From Mycobacterium sp. (GTDB taxonomy: Bacteria; Actinomycetota; Actinomycetes; Mycobacteriales; Mycobacteriaceae): DNA of 64,000 nt. The translations under genes and the position numbers were made by a program. The stretch covers positions 124,001-188,000 of the forward strand of contig RXJD01000009.1 of the NCBI GenBank assembly GCA_003987775.1, read 5' to 3'. Of this stretch, positions 23,958 through 33,771 are shown in pieces (positions within the stretch are counted from its first letter, which is position 1; the number at the start of each line of letters is the position of its first letter). The notes beneath the pieces are model-generated. The model did no database searches. It saw nothing but the letters and a program-made list of their open reading frames with translations, and was not told the DNA's origin.

Positions 23958-24109
23958 ATTCTCGACCTTCAGACATACGAACCGACATCGTCGGCCCGTG
24001 CGGGCATTCCGCTCTACATCTTGTCCGCTGCGCGCCGTTTGACCAAGCTAAGGCAGCAGCAACCCGTCTGCAGGACGATATGCGCCAGCCGCTTGTCGAT
24101 CTTCATCGC

Positions 24110-24604
24110 TCACCAGGCGGGAGCCGGGTCCAACATCGCGACGTGGTCGTTCTGCCATTGGTATCGCACGGTGGTGATCGGTCCCGGGCATGCCGTGCAG
24201 ACCTCCCTGCCGTCCTTGTAGTCCAGGGCGACGGTGTCATCGGTGGTCTTGGCCGCATTCAAGCTGGTGAATGCATACGCCTTCAACGTCGCCACGCCGG
24301 CGTAACTGCCCTTGTGGAACAGCAACGCCATGTCGGGCGAACTGCCGGTGGCACCGACAACGGTGACGATGACCGTCGACAGCGTTGCGCACGGGTTGTA
24401 GTTGCTGCTCGGGTCGAAACTCTTGACGTTGTGATCCCACGCGGAGCCCTCCGGCAGCGCGGGTAACGAACCGAGCGCCGTTTCGATCTGGGGCGCGTTC
24501 AGGTTCACCCCGCACGTCGACGTCGGATCGGCGCGAGCGAGCGATGCCAGCGGATTCAACACACAGAGCGCGGCGATCAGCGCGCTCAGGACAACTGCTC
24601 GCAT
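24110..24604 (-). CDS. LppP/LprE-family secreted protein
   Basis: A 164-residue protein. AGGAGG lies just upstream of ATG 24604. Signal peptide RAVVLSALIAALCVLNPLASLARA; unlike LppP and LprE it has no proper lipobox Cys, so it is probably secreted rather than lipidated. The domain contains ALGSLPALPEGSAWDHNV, NPCATLSTVIVTVVGATGSSPDMALLFHKGSYAGVATLKAYAF and VRYQWQNDHVAMLDPAP, diagnostic of the LppP/LprE family (PF14041). Function in mycobacteria unknown. Confidence 0.82.
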   Translation of the reverse strand: MRAVVLSALIAALCVLNPLASLARADPTSTCGVNLNAPQIETALGSLPALPEGSAWDHNVKSFDPSSNYNPCATLSTVIVTVVGATGSSPDMALLFHKGSYAGVATLKAYAFTSLNAAKTTDDTVALDYKDGREVCTACPGPITTVRYQWQNDHVAMLDPAPAW

Positions 24605-24709
24605 CGAAACACTGCCTCCTTGTCGGCTGCAGTCAATCGTCGCGCTGTTTCCATCCCAGCTGGTAGGACCGCGATGACATTGTGTCGAAGAAGTGACCAA
24701 CGCGCCGGG

Positions 24710-25498
24710 TTAGCGCGCGGGCTGATTGGGCACGCCGGGGAACAGCTGCTCGGTGGGGCCCGACGTCACCCAGCCACCCAGTTTCGTCACCAGGTGAGGC
24801 GCAAAGACGGCTCCGTACATGAGGTTTCCGGCGATCACCACGGCCGCGACGGAAAGCAGTGCAGACTGCCGGGAACTCGTCGACCGTTTGTCAGCCCACG
24901 CTTCGATGACGTTTCGGCCTTCGGAGTCGGTGCGCCCGAGCAGGTAGGTGAAGACCATCATCTGCACACCCATCGCCAGCGAGTCGTAGATCGGGTACTG
25001 GTGCCGCGTCCCTTCGAAGACAGCAAGGCCGGGGATGACATAGCCGTAGTAGAAGACACCCAGGCGGGCGCCGACGAACGCGTTGAAGACGAAGGCCCAG
25101 CAGAAGCCGACGACGAGGCCGACCGTGAGGAGTGTGAGGGGTCTTCTCCAGCCGAACCGCCGGCTGATCCGCTGCCCGAGGAAGGCGCCGATCGTGGCCG
25201 GCAACACGAAATAACCGATGTAGCCCACGGGCACCGACGACGGCAGTCCGCCCCACGTCATGTTCAGCGGCCACCACGACGGCATCCGCGGGAGAGCCGG
25301 CGGGAACTGCGCATACATCGCCCAGTCGTAGGGCGCTTCGATCCAGGAAAACGAGATCGCCGAGATGCACAGCAACAACAGCGGGTGCAGCCGCCGGCGG
25401 CGAATGCTCAGGTAGACGCCGGCCGCGGTGAACAGGATGCCGCTGCCCCAGCCGAAGATGACCGCGCCGGTGAGCAGCGGCGTCAACCCCGTGCTCAT
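24710..25498 (-). CDS. AveC-like (spirocyclase family) membrane protein
   Basis: A 262-residue polytopic membrane protein with about six spans. The pattern SFSWIEAPYDWAMYAQFPP, GYIGYFVLPATIGAFLG, GVFYYGYVIPGLAVFEGTRHQYPIYDSLAMGVQMM resembles the AveC-like family, named after the avermectin spirocyclase. Mycobacterial members have unknown substrates. ATG 25498 overlaps the stop of a 30-codon upstream gene. The operon faces a TetR gene, with a palindrome between. Family assignment is by motif memory, hence moderate confidence. Confidence 0.62.
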   Translation of the reverse strand: MSTGLTPLLTGAVIFGWGSGILFTAAGVYLSIRRRRLHPLLLLCISAISFSWIEAPYDWAMYAQFPPALPRMPSWWPLNMTWGGLPSSVPVGYIGYFVLPATIGAFLGQRISRRFGWRRPLTLLTVGLVVGFCWAFVFNAFVGARLGVFYYGYVIPGLAVFEGTRHQYPIYDSLAMGVQMMVFTYLLGRTDSEGRNVIEAWADKRSTSSRQSALLSVAAVVIAGNLMYGAVFAPHLVTKLGGWVTSGPTEQLFPGVPNQPAR

Positions 25499-25587
25499 CG
25501 CCGGGCTTCGGGATCGAAGTAGAAGACCACGCCGTAAATGACGACGATCAGCCCGATCAGCGTGCCGAGCATGATGACTGCGCCCAC
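25495..25587 (-). CDS. 30-codon single-span microprotein coupled to the AveC-like gene
   Basis: GTG start at 25587 (an ATG at 25572 is in frame). The product is GAVIMLGTLIGLIVVIYG followed by VVFYFDPEARR: one hydrophobic segment and a basic C-terminus. Its TGA overlaps the ATG of the AveC-like gene (ATGA), and it is the first gene after the presumed TetR operator. Its size makes it easy to miss in annotation. It may be a membrane partner or a translational leader. Confidence 0.5.
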   Translation of the reverse strand: MGAVIMLGTLIGLIVVIYGVVFYFDPEARR

Positions 25588-25592
25588 AATTA

Positions 25593-25606
25593 ATAGTGGA
25601 CACTAT
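25593..25606. promoter_or_regulatory. Operator palindrome for the divergent TetR
   Basis: ATAGTG (25593-25598) and CACTAT (25601-25606) are perfect inverted arms with a GA spacer, placed between the AveC-like operon and the TetR gene at 25644. Flanking TTAA sequences on both sides extend the dyad. Likely target of the TetR protein. Confidence 0.6.
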
Positions 25607-25643
25607 CTTAATCGTTGGGTCAACCGGACTATCGTCGAAAGCC

Positions 25644-26288
25644 GTGTCCCAGCGCCCTTCTGAACGCAGGCCTGCCGCGGTCCGCCGGCCGCGCGGCGAA
25701 CCGCGCCGACTGCTGCTCGATGCGGCCCGGGAACTGTTCGCGCGCAAGGACTACCGCAGCACCACCACCCGCGAGATCGCCGCGGCCGCCGGGGTCACCG
25801 AATATCTGCTCTTCCGCAACTTCGGTTCCAAGGCAGGCCTGTTCCGGGAAGCCCTGGTCGTTCCCTTCACCAGCTTCGTCGACGATTTCGGCCGGACCTG
25901 GCAACAGGTGGTGCCGGAGGAGACCGACGAGGACGAGCTGGCGCGCCATTTCGTCGGACAGCTCTACGACGTGATCGTCGAGCACCGCGGCTTGCTGGTG
26001 ACCCTTGCCGCCTCGGAGGCCTTCAGCGAAGAGGACATCGCCGATGCCGGTATCGCCGACATCCGGCAAGCCATCGCGGTGCTCGGGCAGATCAGCAGCG
26101 AAGGTATGCGGTTGCGAGGATTGCGCTCCGCGTGGCCCGAACTGCCCGCGCACTCCACGGTGGCGATGATCGTCGGCATGGTGGCGTTGCGGTCGGCGTT
26201 CTTCGGCGACGAGCAACCCTCACGCGACGCGATCGTCGAGGAACTGGTACAGGCCAGCCTGCACGGATTTCTGCACCGGCACAGCTGA
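25644..26288 (+). CDS. TetR-family transcriptional regulator
   Basis: A 214-residue regulator with HTH at about residues 17-65 (RRLLLDAARELFARKDYRSTTTREIAAAAGVTEYLLFRNFGSKAGLF) and a helical ligand domain with hydrophobic segments (TVAMIVGMVALRSAFF). GTG 25644 is chosen since the HTH lies close behind it. Divergent from the AveC-like operon with a palindrome between starts. Confidence 0.87.
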   Translation: MSQRPSERRPAAVRRPRGEPRRLLLDAARELFARKDYRSTTTREIAAAAGVTEYLLFRNFGSKAGLFREALVVPFTSFVDDFGRTWQQVVPEETDEDELARHFVGQLYDVIVEHRGLLVTLAASEAFSEEDIADAGIADIRQAIAVLGQISSEGMRLRGLRSAWPELPAHSTVAMIVGMVALRSAFFGDEQPSRDAIVEELVQASLHGFLHRHS

Positions 26289-26310
26289 ATTGGCGAGCGA
26301 CCGGGCTGCG

Positions 26311-29300
26311 TCAGGTCAGCAGCCCGGTGAAGCCGTTGAGCCCGTTGACACCGATCCGCGGCCCGGCCGCGCCACCCTGACCGCCCGCACCGACGGTACC
26401 GGGGGCCGCGGTGTCCCCGCCGTTGCCGCCATTGCCTCCGTTACCGATCTGTCCAGCGCTGCCGCCCATACCGCCTTTGCCGCCGACGCCGTTGACACCG
26501 GTGAGTTCGGGGGCGTTGCCGCCCGCGCCACCAGCACCGCCGAAGCCGACGATCCCCGGCGCCGCACCGCCGTTACCGCCGTTACCGCTGACAGCGAGAA
26601 CGCCCACCGCGCCGGCACCGCCCGCACCGCCGATCCCATTGAACGCCCCGGCCCACCCGCCGTTACCGCCGCTGCCGCCGATGCCGATGAGGCTGACCCC
26701 ACCGCCACCGCCCGCGCCCCCAGACCCGCTGAACAGGGCATTGCCTCCGGCACCGCCCACGCCACCGACACCATTGCCCGTGACGCCGCCGCTCCCGCCG
26801 GCTCCGCCGTTGCCGAGCCATTTGGCGTAGCCGCCGGCCCCCCCGGCCCCACCGTCGGATATGGCGCCGGCCCCGCCTGACCCGCCCGCTCCGCCGTCGC
26901 CGAATCCGAGTGCGTTTCCACCCGCCCCGCCGGTCCCGCCGGTGAAGACACTGGCTCCGCCGGATCCACCCGCACCGCCCCGGCCGAAAAAGCGGCCGCT
27001 GTCGCCACCGGCACCACCGGCCCCGCCGAAGCCGTTGGAACTGGCCCCACCGGCCCCGCCCGTGCCACCGTTGCCGAACATCGTGCCCGCGCCGCCGGCC
27101 CCACCGGAACCGCCCCCCAGGGTGCTGCTGGCCCCACCCGTCCCTCCGGTCCCGCCGTTGCCGAATACCCCGGCGACCCCGCCGTTTCCGCCGGCGCCGC
27201 CGACGCCGTTGATGCTGCCGCCGCCGAGGCCGCCGGCACCCCCGTTGCCGATCAAGCCCGCTGCGCCGCCGACACCGCCGGCACCGCCGGTCCCGCCGGG
27301 TGCGCCGTTGCTGGCTCCGCCGGCGCCGCCGGCACCGCCGGCGCCGTAGAGTGCACCCGCCGCCCCACCGCCGCCGCCCGTCCCGCCGTCGCCGCTGGTG
27401 GAGCCGCCGAGCCCACCCGCACCACCGACGCCGCCGGTGCCGGTCAGCGGGCTGGCACCGCCGAGTCCGCCGGTCCCGCCAACCCCGGTCACACCGCCCG
27501 CGCCGCCGGCTCCACCGGCTCCGCCGTACCCGCCGAACAGCCCGCCTTGGCCGCCGTATCCGCCCGCACCGCCCGCGCTGCCCAGGGCACCCGCGCTGCC
27601 GCCGGTACCGCCGGAGCCGCCCGCCCCGTACAGCAGACCGCCGAATCCGCCGTTGCCGCCGAACCCGCCGGGTCCGGTTGTAGTGCTCGCGCCTCCGGCC
27701 CCGCCGGAGCCGCCCGCGCCGAAAGGCCCGGCGTTGCCGCCATGACCGCCCGACATGTTGGCAGCACCGGAACCGCCTGCGCCACCGTCGCCGAACAGCC
27801 AGCCACCAGGGGTGCCGTCAGCTCCGCTGCCCGCTGCGCCGGGCGTGCCATTGCCGATCAAGGGTCGCCCGGTCAGAGTCTCGAAGGGCGCATTGACCGC
27901 GTTCAGAAGCTGTTGTTGCGCGGTGTGCAGCGGCGAGGTGCTCGCTGCGGCGTTAAATCCGTCCAGACCCAACAGCAGCCCGCCACTACCGCCGACACCG
28001 GTGCTGCCCGTGGTGTCACCGGTCCCGCCGACACCGGCGTTGCCCCCGTTCCCGATCAGCGCACCGCTGCCGCCGGCCCCGCCGGAACCGCCGGCCCCGG
28101 CACCGGCGCCCCCGGCGTTTCCTTGCCCGCCGGCCCCGCCGGCCCCGCCACTGCCGATCAGCAAAGCACCCTTGCCGCCGGCTCCGCCGTTGCCACCGGC
28201 CGCGGCTTCGCTCACTCCGCCGGCGCCGCCGACCCCGCCGGCACCGTTCACCGCGCCGCCGGCCCCACCGCTGCCGCCGTTTCCTCCGGGTCCCGCCTCG
28301 CTGAATCCGCCGGCGCCGCCCGCGCCGCCGGAACCGCTGAATGCGGTGCTGCCCCCGGCCCCGCCGTCGCCGCCGCTTCCGGCGTTGCCGCTGCCGCCGG
28401 CCCCGCCGGCCCCGCCGGTGCCGAACCCGATCGCGTTGCCTCCGGCCCCGCCGTTACCGCCGGTAGCCGAGCTGGCACCGCCGATGCCTCCCACACCACC
28501 GGCGCCGAAGACAAACCCGCCGCTACCACCGGCACCGCCGACTCCGCCGGCTGCGGAAACGCTGGCACCACCAGCACCACCCGACCCGCCGTCGCCGAAC
28601 ACCCCGCCGGCGCCGCCGGCACCGCCCGCCCCCCCGACGTTGCCCCCACTGCCGCCGCCGGCACCACCGGTGCCGCCCATTCCTACGAGCAATCCCGCGC
28701 CGCCGGTCCCGCCGGCACCGCCGACGCCGAAGTTGCTGCCGCCACCGGCACCACCGGCTCCGCCATCACCGAACACCCCGCCGGCTCCACCAGCGCCGCC
28801 GGCTCCGCCGGCGCCGGCCAAGGTGCCGCCACCAGAACCGCCCGCGCCGCCGTCGCCGAACAGCGCACCAGACCCACCGACCCCACCGGCGCCACCGTTG
28901 CCGACCACGTTGCCCGCGCCGCCGGCACCACCGGCACCCGCGGTGCCGTACAACGCGCCGGCCGCGCCGCCGGCCCCACCGGCCCCGCCGTTGCCGCCGC
29001 CCAAGCCCGCGATGCCGCCGTTCCCGCCGTTGCCGCCGTTGCCGAACAATGGGCTGGCACCGCCGCGGCCGCCCATACCGCCGGCGCCGTTGGAGCCACC
29101 GTCGCCACCGGCCCCACCGGCCCCGCCGTAGCCGCCGAACAGCCCGCCGACACCGCCGGCCCCGCCGGTGCCGCCGGCGATGCCCAGAGCCCCGCCGGGG
29201 CTCGCGCTACCGCCGACGCCGCCCGCCCCGCCGGTGCCGTACAACAAGCCACCGGCTCCACCGGCCCCGCCTACTCCACCGACGCCGCCGGCAACCGCAC

Positions 29301-29832
29301 CCCCGCCGGCCCCGCCGGCACCCCCGGCGCCGAATAGGCCTGCGGCCCCACCGGCCCCGCCATTCTGGCCCGCCGCGCCGGACCCGCCGGCTCCGCCGTT
29401 GCCGAACAGCAAACCGCCGGCTCCGCCGGCCGCACCGGTTCCCGGCGCGCCGTTCGCCCCGTTGCCGATCAGCGGACGCCCCAAGAGACCCTGCGCGGGT
29501 GCATTGACGACATTGAGCAGTACCTGCAGCAAACCATCCAGCGGTGCGGCACTGGCGACCTCCGCAGTCGCATAGGCGCCCGCACCCGCATTCAGAGCCT
29601 GCAGGAACTGGCCGTGGAAGGCCGCCGCCTGCGCGCTGACCGCCCGGTATTCCAGCGCGTGCGAACCGAACAGGGCGACGATGCTCACCGACACTTCGTC
29701 GGCCGCCGCAGCCAGCAGGTCCGTCGTCGCTCCCGCTGCGGCCGCATTGGCGGTGCTGAGCGCCGAACCAATGCCGGCCAGGTCCGAAACGGCCGCTTCC
29801 AACATTGACGGCGCCGCAATAACAAATGACAT
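26311..29832 (-). CDS. PE_PGRS protein with two tandem PGRS modules
   Basis: A 1173-residue PE_PGRS protein, exported by an ESX-5-type system. The PE domain (residues 1 to about 95) starts [22 protein letters not shown] and has YATAE in the YxxxD/E export-signal position. A GRPLIGNG linker (about residue 117) starts the first Gly-rich region of GGAGG and GNGG repeats. At about residue 640 a second linker unit ([19 protein letters not shown] then GRPLIGNG) begins another PGRS region, so two modules are fused with only one PE domain. ATG 29832 is set by the PE consensus. No PPE partner is adjacent. Confidence 0.9.
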   Translation of the reverse strand: MSFVIAAPSMLEAAVSDLAGIGSALSTANAAAAGATTDLLAAAADEVSVSIVALFGSHALEYRAVSAQAAAFHGQFLQALNAGAGAYATAEVASAAPLDGLLQVLLNVVNAPAQGLLGRPLIGNGANGAPGTGAAGGAGGLLFGNGGAGGSGAAGQNGGAGGAAGLFGAGGAGGAGGGAVAGGVGGVGGAGGAGGLLYGTGGAGGVGGSASPGGALGIAGGTGGAGGVGGLFGGYGGAGGAGGDGGSNGAGGMGGRGGASPLFGNGGNGGNGGIAGLGGGNGGAGGAGGAAGALYGTAGAGGAGGAGNVVGNGGAGGVGGSGALFGDGGAGGSGGGTLAGAGGAGGAGGAGGVFGDGGAGGAGGGSNFGVGGAGGTGGAGLLVGMGGTGGAGGGSGGNVGGAGGAGGAGGVFGDGGSGGAGGASVSAAGGVGGAGGSGGFVFGAGGVGGIGGASSATGGNGGAGGNAIGFGTGGAGGAGGSGNAGSGGDGGAGGSTAFSGSGGAGGAGGFSEAGPGGNGGSGGAGGAVNGAGGVGGAGGVSEAAAGGNGGAGGKGALLIGSGGAGGAGGQGNAGGAGAGAGGSGGAGGSGALIGNGGNAGVGGTGDTTGSTGVGGSGGLLLGLDGFNAAASTSPLHTAQQQLLNAVNAPFETLTGRPLIGNGTPGAAGSGADGTPGGWLFGDGGAGGSGAANMSGGHGGNAGPFGAGGSGGAGGASTTTGPGGFGGNGGFGGLLYGAGGSGGTGGSAGALGSAGGAGGYGGQGGLFGGYGGAGGAGGAGGVTGVGGTGGLGGASPLTGTGGVGGAGGLGGSTSGDGGTGGGGGAAGALYGAGGAGGAGGASNGAPGGTGGAGGVGGAAGLIGNGGAGGLGGGSINGVGGAGGNGGVAGVFGNGGTGGTGGASSTLGGGSGGAGGAGTMFGNGGTGGAGGASSNGFGGAGGAGGDSGRFFGRGGAGGSGGASVFTGGTGGAGGNALGFGDGGAGGSGGAGAISDGGAGGAGGYAKWLGNGGAGGSGGVTGNGVGGVGGAGGNALFSGSGGAGGGGGVSLIGIGGSGGNGGWAGAFNGIGGAGGAGAVGVLAVSGNGGNGGAAPGIVGFGGAGGAGGNAPELTGVNGVGGKGGMGGSAGQIGNGGNGGNGGDTAAPGTVGAGGQGGAAGPRIGVNGLNGFTGLLT
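26400..29500. repeat. PGRS Gly-rich triplet-repeat region
   Basis: Imperfect tandem repeats of GCCGCCGGN-type units encode Gly-Gly-Ala/Asn triplets of the PE_PGRS gene. The region is highly repetitive, prone to recombination and assembly error, and yields long spurious reading frames on the plus strand. Confidence 0.85.
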
Positions 29833-29936
29833 GACATCTCCCGAATACGACCAGCCCGATAGGTCCGAACAAGAAAACGTCACGGCTCCCGAATACCGAA
29901 CCGCAGAAACGGAGAATAGCGCCATCTGAACCGAAC

Positions 29937-29954
29937 ATTCGGGTTTTCCCGAAT
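29937..29954 (-). terminator. Hairpin downstream of the TetR gene
   Basis: ATTCGGG (29937-29943), TTTT loop, CCCGAAT (29948-29954): a perfect 7-bp stem just after the TetR stop at 29969 on the minus strand. No T-tract follows, as is common in mycobacterial terminators. It could instead be a regulatory dyad upstream of the PE_PGRS gene. Confidence 0.4.
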
Positions 29955-29968
29955 TCAATATTTGCGGA

Positions 29969-30628
29969 TTATCGCGAGAGCAGTTGCTGTGTTTCCGTGG
30001 ACGCGGGCGCGGCAAGAAATCCCGCGAGACCGTCTACCACGCCTGCAACGAACAGCGCGAAGGGCACCATGGCGTCGTTGCGCCGAATCGCGCGCTCGCG
30101 TTCGGCAGCGAGGTGCACTGCGAGATCCTGCGCCTGCTGAATCCGTAGCGAGCGCGCCGGCTCCGGAATGTGCCCCAGCAGGCGCTGCATCCCGGAAACG
30201 AACTCGTCCTGTGACTTCATGGCATCGGATTGGCGCAGGAATACCTCCACCTGGCCGGTTCGCTGCAATTGATCGATGAACGACACGTAAGAACTGTCCG
30301 GGGATTCCGCCAACTCGATCAGCGGGACGATATGTGCCTCCAATTGCGCTCGAAGATCGTCGGGGCGTGCCCGGGCCCGCAACAATGCCCGGCGCTGCAT
30401 GAGGTCGCCGAGGCGGTAGGTGAAGATCGCGCGCAGCAGATCATCCTTGGAACCGAAGTGGTACCGGATGGCCGAGTTGTTCGAGGAGCCGGCCTCGACC
30501 GAGATCTGCCGCAGCGAGACGCCGGCGAGCCCGTGTTCGGCGAACAGCCGCTCGGCCGCCAGCAGCAGCTGCAGGGCGGTTGCCGGAAGCGGGCCGTTCC
30601 GTGGACTCACCGTCAGATCATTGCGCAT
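29969..30628 (-). CDS. TetR-family regulator of the aldehyde-oxidation operon
   Basis: A 219-residue TetR protein: [52 protein letters not shown] gives the HTH at about residues 16-67. It is the last gene of the ALDH-SDR-HIBADH-TetR run and its start overlaps the upstream gene by 11 bp. It probably controls the operon by feedback. Ligand unknown. Confidence 0.87.
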   Translation of the reverse strand: MRNDLTVSPRNGPLPATALQLLLAAERLFAEHGLAGVSLRQISVEAGSSNNSAIRYHFGSKDDLLRAIFTYRLGDLMQRRALLRARARPDDLRAQLEAHIVPLIELAESPDSSYVSFIDQLQRTGQVEVFLRQSDAMKSQDEFVSGMQRLLGHIPEPARSLRIQQAQDLAVHLAAERERAIRRNDAMVPFALFVAGVVDGLAGFLAAPASTETQQLLSR

Positions 30629-31436
30629 TGAGGCGCTTCATCGCGTCGACGGCGTTGGCCGCAACCTGGACGACCTCGGCGGAATCACGACCGGCCAGGT
30701 CCGCGAGCAGGTCGACGTCCTTGGCCAGCAGGGAACCCGCGAGTTGAGCCATCACCGCCAGGCTGTGTCCGGAATTGCCGATCACTTCGGCCGCGTAACT
30801 GCGGCCGCTGCCCTTCGACAGCACCGTGTTGAGGGCGTCGTTGTCTACGCCGAGCCGGTCGGCCAGAGCGAAGACGCTGGCGGCCAGTCCCAGATGCGCG
30901 CTGAACAGCGCGTTGTTCAGTAGCTTCGCCGCCTGCCCGGCACCCAGACCCCCAAGGTGCACAAGCGGATTCGCGAATGTCGCCAGCACCGGCCGGCAGC
31001 GGTCGACCACGTCGCCGTCGCCGCCGACCATCACCAGCAACGCCTTTGCCGCAGCCATGTGCCCGCCACCGGACACCGGGGCGTCGACGACATGCAGATG
31101 CGGGAAGTCGGCTTGCAGGCGCCGGCAAGTGTCCGGGTGGACGGTGCTGTGGATCACGACGATGCCACCGGCCGCCATCCCGGCCAGCGCGCCCTCGTCG
31201 CCGCGCAGTACCTCGTCGACGTCCGCGTCACCAACGACGCAGAGGCACAACACATCCGAGGCAGCACCGAGCGCCCGACGATCGGATGCCACCGCGGCAC
31301 CGGTGCCGGCAAAGGGTTCGACCGACTCGGGGCGGCGCGCCCATAGCGTCGTCGGGAACCCGTCCTCGACAATCCGCCGTGCCATCGGGCCGCCCTGTGA
31401 CCCCAGACCCACGAAACCGACCCGCAAACCGCTCAT
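30618..31436 (-). CDS. 3-hydroxyisobutyrate-dehydrogenase-like NAD(P) oxidoreductase
   Basis: A 272-residue beta-hydroxyacid dehydrogenase. Rossmann motif VGFVGLGSQGGPMARRI, substrate loop DAPVSGGGHMAAAKALLVMVGG, catalytic region GLGAGQAAKLLNNALFSAHLGLAASVFALAD with the conserved Lys, and C-terminal LLAKDVDLLADLA. Similar enzymes oxidise short beta-hydroxy acids or reduce semialdehydes. Start ATG 31436 overlaps the SDR stop by 4 bp; longer frames upstream lie over the SDR gene and are shadows. Confidence 0.87.
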   Translation of the reverse strand: MSGLRVGFVGLGSQGGPMARRIVEDGFPTTLWARRPESVEPFAGTGAAVASDRRALGAASDVLCLCVVGDADVDEVLRGDEGALAGMAAGGIVVIHSTVHPDTCRRLQADFPHLHVVDAPVSGGGHMAAAKALLVMVGGDGDVVDRCRPVLATFANPLVHLGGLGAGQAAKLLNNALFSAHLGLAASVFALADRLGVDNDALNTVLSKGSGRSYAAEVIGNSGHSLAVMAQLAGSLLAKDVDLLADLAGRDSAEVVQVAANAVDAMKRLNAQ

Positions 31437-32236
31437 CCCTGCGCCTCGACGGTCGCCCGGATGTAGGCCTCGATATCGGTGGCGCGCTGCATGAGTGCAT
31501 CGTGCACCTCCGGAGCCGTCACCACCAAGAAGCGCCCGGCCTCCACCGCGTCGGCCGTCAGCTTCCCGACATCGTCGGCGCCCACGATCTGGTGCGCCGG
31601 CGCGCGCGGGGTCGGCGCCGCATCCCCGTACACCGTGATGCCTTCCAGGATGTTGGTGATCACCCCGGAAGGGCAAAGGCAGGTGACACCAACGCCTTTG
31701 GGCCCAAGATAGGCCGCCAGCGCCTCGGAGAGCCCGACGATGGCGTGCTTGGACGCCACGTAGGGCAACCGGTCGAAGCCGTACGCGAGCAATCCCGAGG
31801 CCGACGCCGTGTTGATGACATGACCGCTGCCCTGCGCGATCAGTCCCGGCAGGAAAACCCGGTTGCTGCGCGCAATGCTGAACAGGTTGACGTCGATGGT
31901 GCGGGTCCACGCCTCCTCGGGCAACGTTTCGGGCGCGCCGATCGCCAGGACGCCCACGTTGTTCATCACCACGTCGACCCGGCCGAACCGCCGCAGGGCG
32001 GCGTCGCGCAGTTGCTCGAGCTCAGCTTCCACCGTCACATCCGCGCGCAACCCGATCGCCGGCCGGCCCAGCGCGGTGAGCTGGTCGACGACCTCGGTGA
32101 CCCGCTCCTCCGACAGATCGCTCACCACCACGGCAGCCCCACGACCGGCGAATTGCAGGGCGGTCGCGCGGCCGATGCCGCTGCCGGCACCGGTGAGCAC
32201 CGCGACCGCGCCGTCCAGACTCAACGGCCTGCTCAT
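31433..32236 (-). CDS. Short-chain dehydrogenase/reductase
   Basis: A 267-residue classical SDR: VAVLTGAGSGIGRA (cofactor Gly motif), NNVGVL in place of NNAG, and the active-site Ser-Tyr-Lys as TASASGLLAYGFDRLPYVASKHA. The Asp after beta-2 (VVVSDLSEE) suggests NAD(H). It overlaps the ALDH and HIBADH-like genes by 4 bp each, so it is part of a tightly coupled operon for stepwise alcohol/aldehyde oxidation. Confidence 0.9.
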   Translation of the reverse strand: MSRPLSLDGAVAVLTGAGSGIGRATALQFAGRGAAVVVSDLSEERVTEVVDQLTALGRPAIGLRADVTVEAELEQLRDAALRRFGRVDVVMNNVGVLAIGAPETLPEEAWTRTIDVNLFSIARSNRVFLPGLIAQGSGHVINTASASGLLAYGFDRLPYVASKHAIVGLSEALAAYLGPKGVGVTCLCPSGVITNILEGITVYGDAAPTPRAPAHQIVGADDVGKLTADAVEAGRFLVVTAPEVHDALMQRATDIEAYIRATVEAQG

Positions 32237-33687
32237 GCGATGCCGACCGCCTTGGTGCGCAGGAACTCGAACAGTCCCTCCTCGCCACCTTCGCGGCCGT
32301 ATCCGGAGATGCCCACTCCGCCGAAGGCGAGTTCGCAGCCGGTGACCGGGCTGGCACCGTTGACGTAGACACCACCGGCCTTGAGCGCGGACACCATTCG
32401 CTGCACCCGGCCGACGTCACGCGTGTAAACGTAAGCGGCAAGGCCGTATTCGGTGCAGTTCGCCATCTCGATCGCCTGTTCCTCAGTCTCGAACCGCATC
32501 AGCGAGAGCACCGGCCCGAACACTTCGACCTGTCCGAGTTCGGAAGCCGGGTCCACGTCGCCGAAGACGGTCGGCTCCACGAAGAAACCCTGGGACAGAT
32601 AGTCGGGAATCCCACCGCCGGCCAGCAACTTCGCGCCGTCGGCCTGCGCTCGCCCGATCATCGCCAGGATCCGCTGTTGCGCCTGCCGGGTCACCACCGG
32701 GCTGATGAGCGTCGCCGGGTCGAACGGGTCGCCACATCGCATGCCGGAGACCATTGCGACAACCCGATCCACGACATCGTCGTAGACGTCGTTGTGCACG
32801 ATCATGCGCGACGGGATCGCGCATCCCTGACCGGCCAGGGTGCCCAACACGCTGAAGGTGTTGACGGCGACCGCCGTATCGAGATCGCCGTCGGGGAAGA
32901 GCACATTGGCAGACTTGCCGCCGAGCTCGAGGACGGCCGGTTTGAGGTATTCCGCGCAGGTGGCCAGGATCGTGCGCGCGGTGGCCGGACCACCGGTGAA
33001 ACTGACCTTCTGCACCAGCGGGTGGCGTACCAGCGCATCCCCCGTGTCGGCTCCGCCGAGCACGAGATTGACCACGCCATCAGGGATTCCGGCTTCCCTG
33101 ATGAGCCCCATCAGGTGTTCGGTCGCGTACGGAGTCAGCTCGGAGGGCTTCATGACCACGGTGTTTCCGGCGGCCAGTGCGGGAGTGAGTTTCATGCCGA
33201 CCGAGACGACCGGGCCGTTCCAGGTCAGGATGATGCCGACGACGCCGTAGGGTTCGGGCAACGAGTAGGCGAGTTCGCGCTGGTTGGCCGGGAACGAGGT
33301 GACGCGGCCTTCCACCTTGTCGGCCCAGCCGGCGTAGTAGGCCGTCCAGTTGACCATGATCCCGACGAGCGGTTGGCCCATTCCGGCGGTCATTCCGTTG
33401 TCCAGCACCGAAAGCCGGGCGATTTCGGCGGTGTCGCGCTCCATGAGTTCGGCCAGCCGGCGCAGGACGCGGGCCCGTTCCGCGGGCCGCCACGCCCGCC
33501 ACTCCCCGTACGCCCGGTGCGCCGCCTGCACCGCGGCGTCGACGTCGTCCGGGCCGGCCAGCGGCACCGGACCCTGGACTTCCCCGGTCGCGGGATAGAC
33601 GTGGTGGTGCACGCCGCCCGAGCCGCTGGTGCGGGCCTCTCCCCCGATGTGCAGATGCACGACGGGAACACTCAGGTCGACGGTCAT
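32233..33687 (-). CDS. Aldehyde dehydrogenase
   Basis: A 484-residue NAD(P)+-dependent aldehyde dehydrogenase. Catalytic Glu in LELGGKSANVLF (about residue 255) and nucleophile Cys in GQGCAIPSR (about 290). Other motifs: TWNGPVVSVGMKLTPALAAGNTVVMKPSELTP, FTGGPATAR, and QVEVFGPVLSLMRF. First gene of the minus-strand operon, divergent from another SDR gene with an inverted repeat between. Oxidises an unknown aldehyde to the acid. Confidence 0.92.
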   Translation of the reverse strand: MTVDLSVPVVHLHIGGEARTSGSGGVHHHVYPATGEVQGPVPLAGPDDVDAAVQAAHRAYGEWRAWRPAERARVLRRLAELMERDTAEIARLSVLDNGMTAGMGQPLVGIMVNWTAYYAGWADKVEGRVTSFPANQRELAYSLPEPYGVVGIILTWNGPVVSVGMKLTPALAAGNTVVMKPSELTPYATEHLMGLIREAGIPDGVVNLVLGGADTGDALVRHPLVQKVSFTGGPATARTILATCAEYLKPAVLELGGKSANVLFPDGDLDTAVAVNTFSVLGTLAGQGCAIPSRMIVHNDVYDDVVDRVVAMVSGMRCGDPFDPATLISPVVTRQAQQRILAMIGRAQADGAKLLAGGGIPDYLSQGFFVEPTVFGDVDPASELGQVEVFGPVLSLMRFETEEQAIEMANCTEYGLAAYVYTRDVGRVQRMVSALKAGGVYVNGASPVTGCELAFGGVGISGYGREGGEEGLFEFLRTKAVGIA

Positions 33688-33733
33688 CGCATCCTCCGGC
33701 CGCTCGGTTAAGACAGATTACTTATTCCTAAGG

Positions 33734-33756
33734 CACTTGACTTCATTAATCAAGTG
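33734..33756. promoter_or_regulatory. Inverted repeat between divergent dehydrogenase operons
   Basis: CACTTGA (33734-33740) and TCAAGTG (33750-33756) are perfect 7-bp arms with a 9-bp AT-rich spacer, in the 84-bp gap between the ALDH gene and the SDR at 33772. It may be a shared operator, possibly for the TetR protein at the end of the ALDH operon. Confidence 0.5.
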
Positions 33757-33771
33757 GTGCCTAATGCTCGA

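Noticed and set aside
23958..24109. Small gene between the transglycosylase and LppP/LprE genes
   Set aside because: Short frames there lack a ribosome-binding site and have poor composition; treated as promoter region.
26400..29340. Long plus-strand reading frames of Pro, Ala or Arg-rich proteins over the PE_PGRS gene
   Set aside because: They are antisense products of GGC/GCC repeats; amino-acid make-up is repeat-driven and the opposite strand has a clear PE_PGRS start and domain order.
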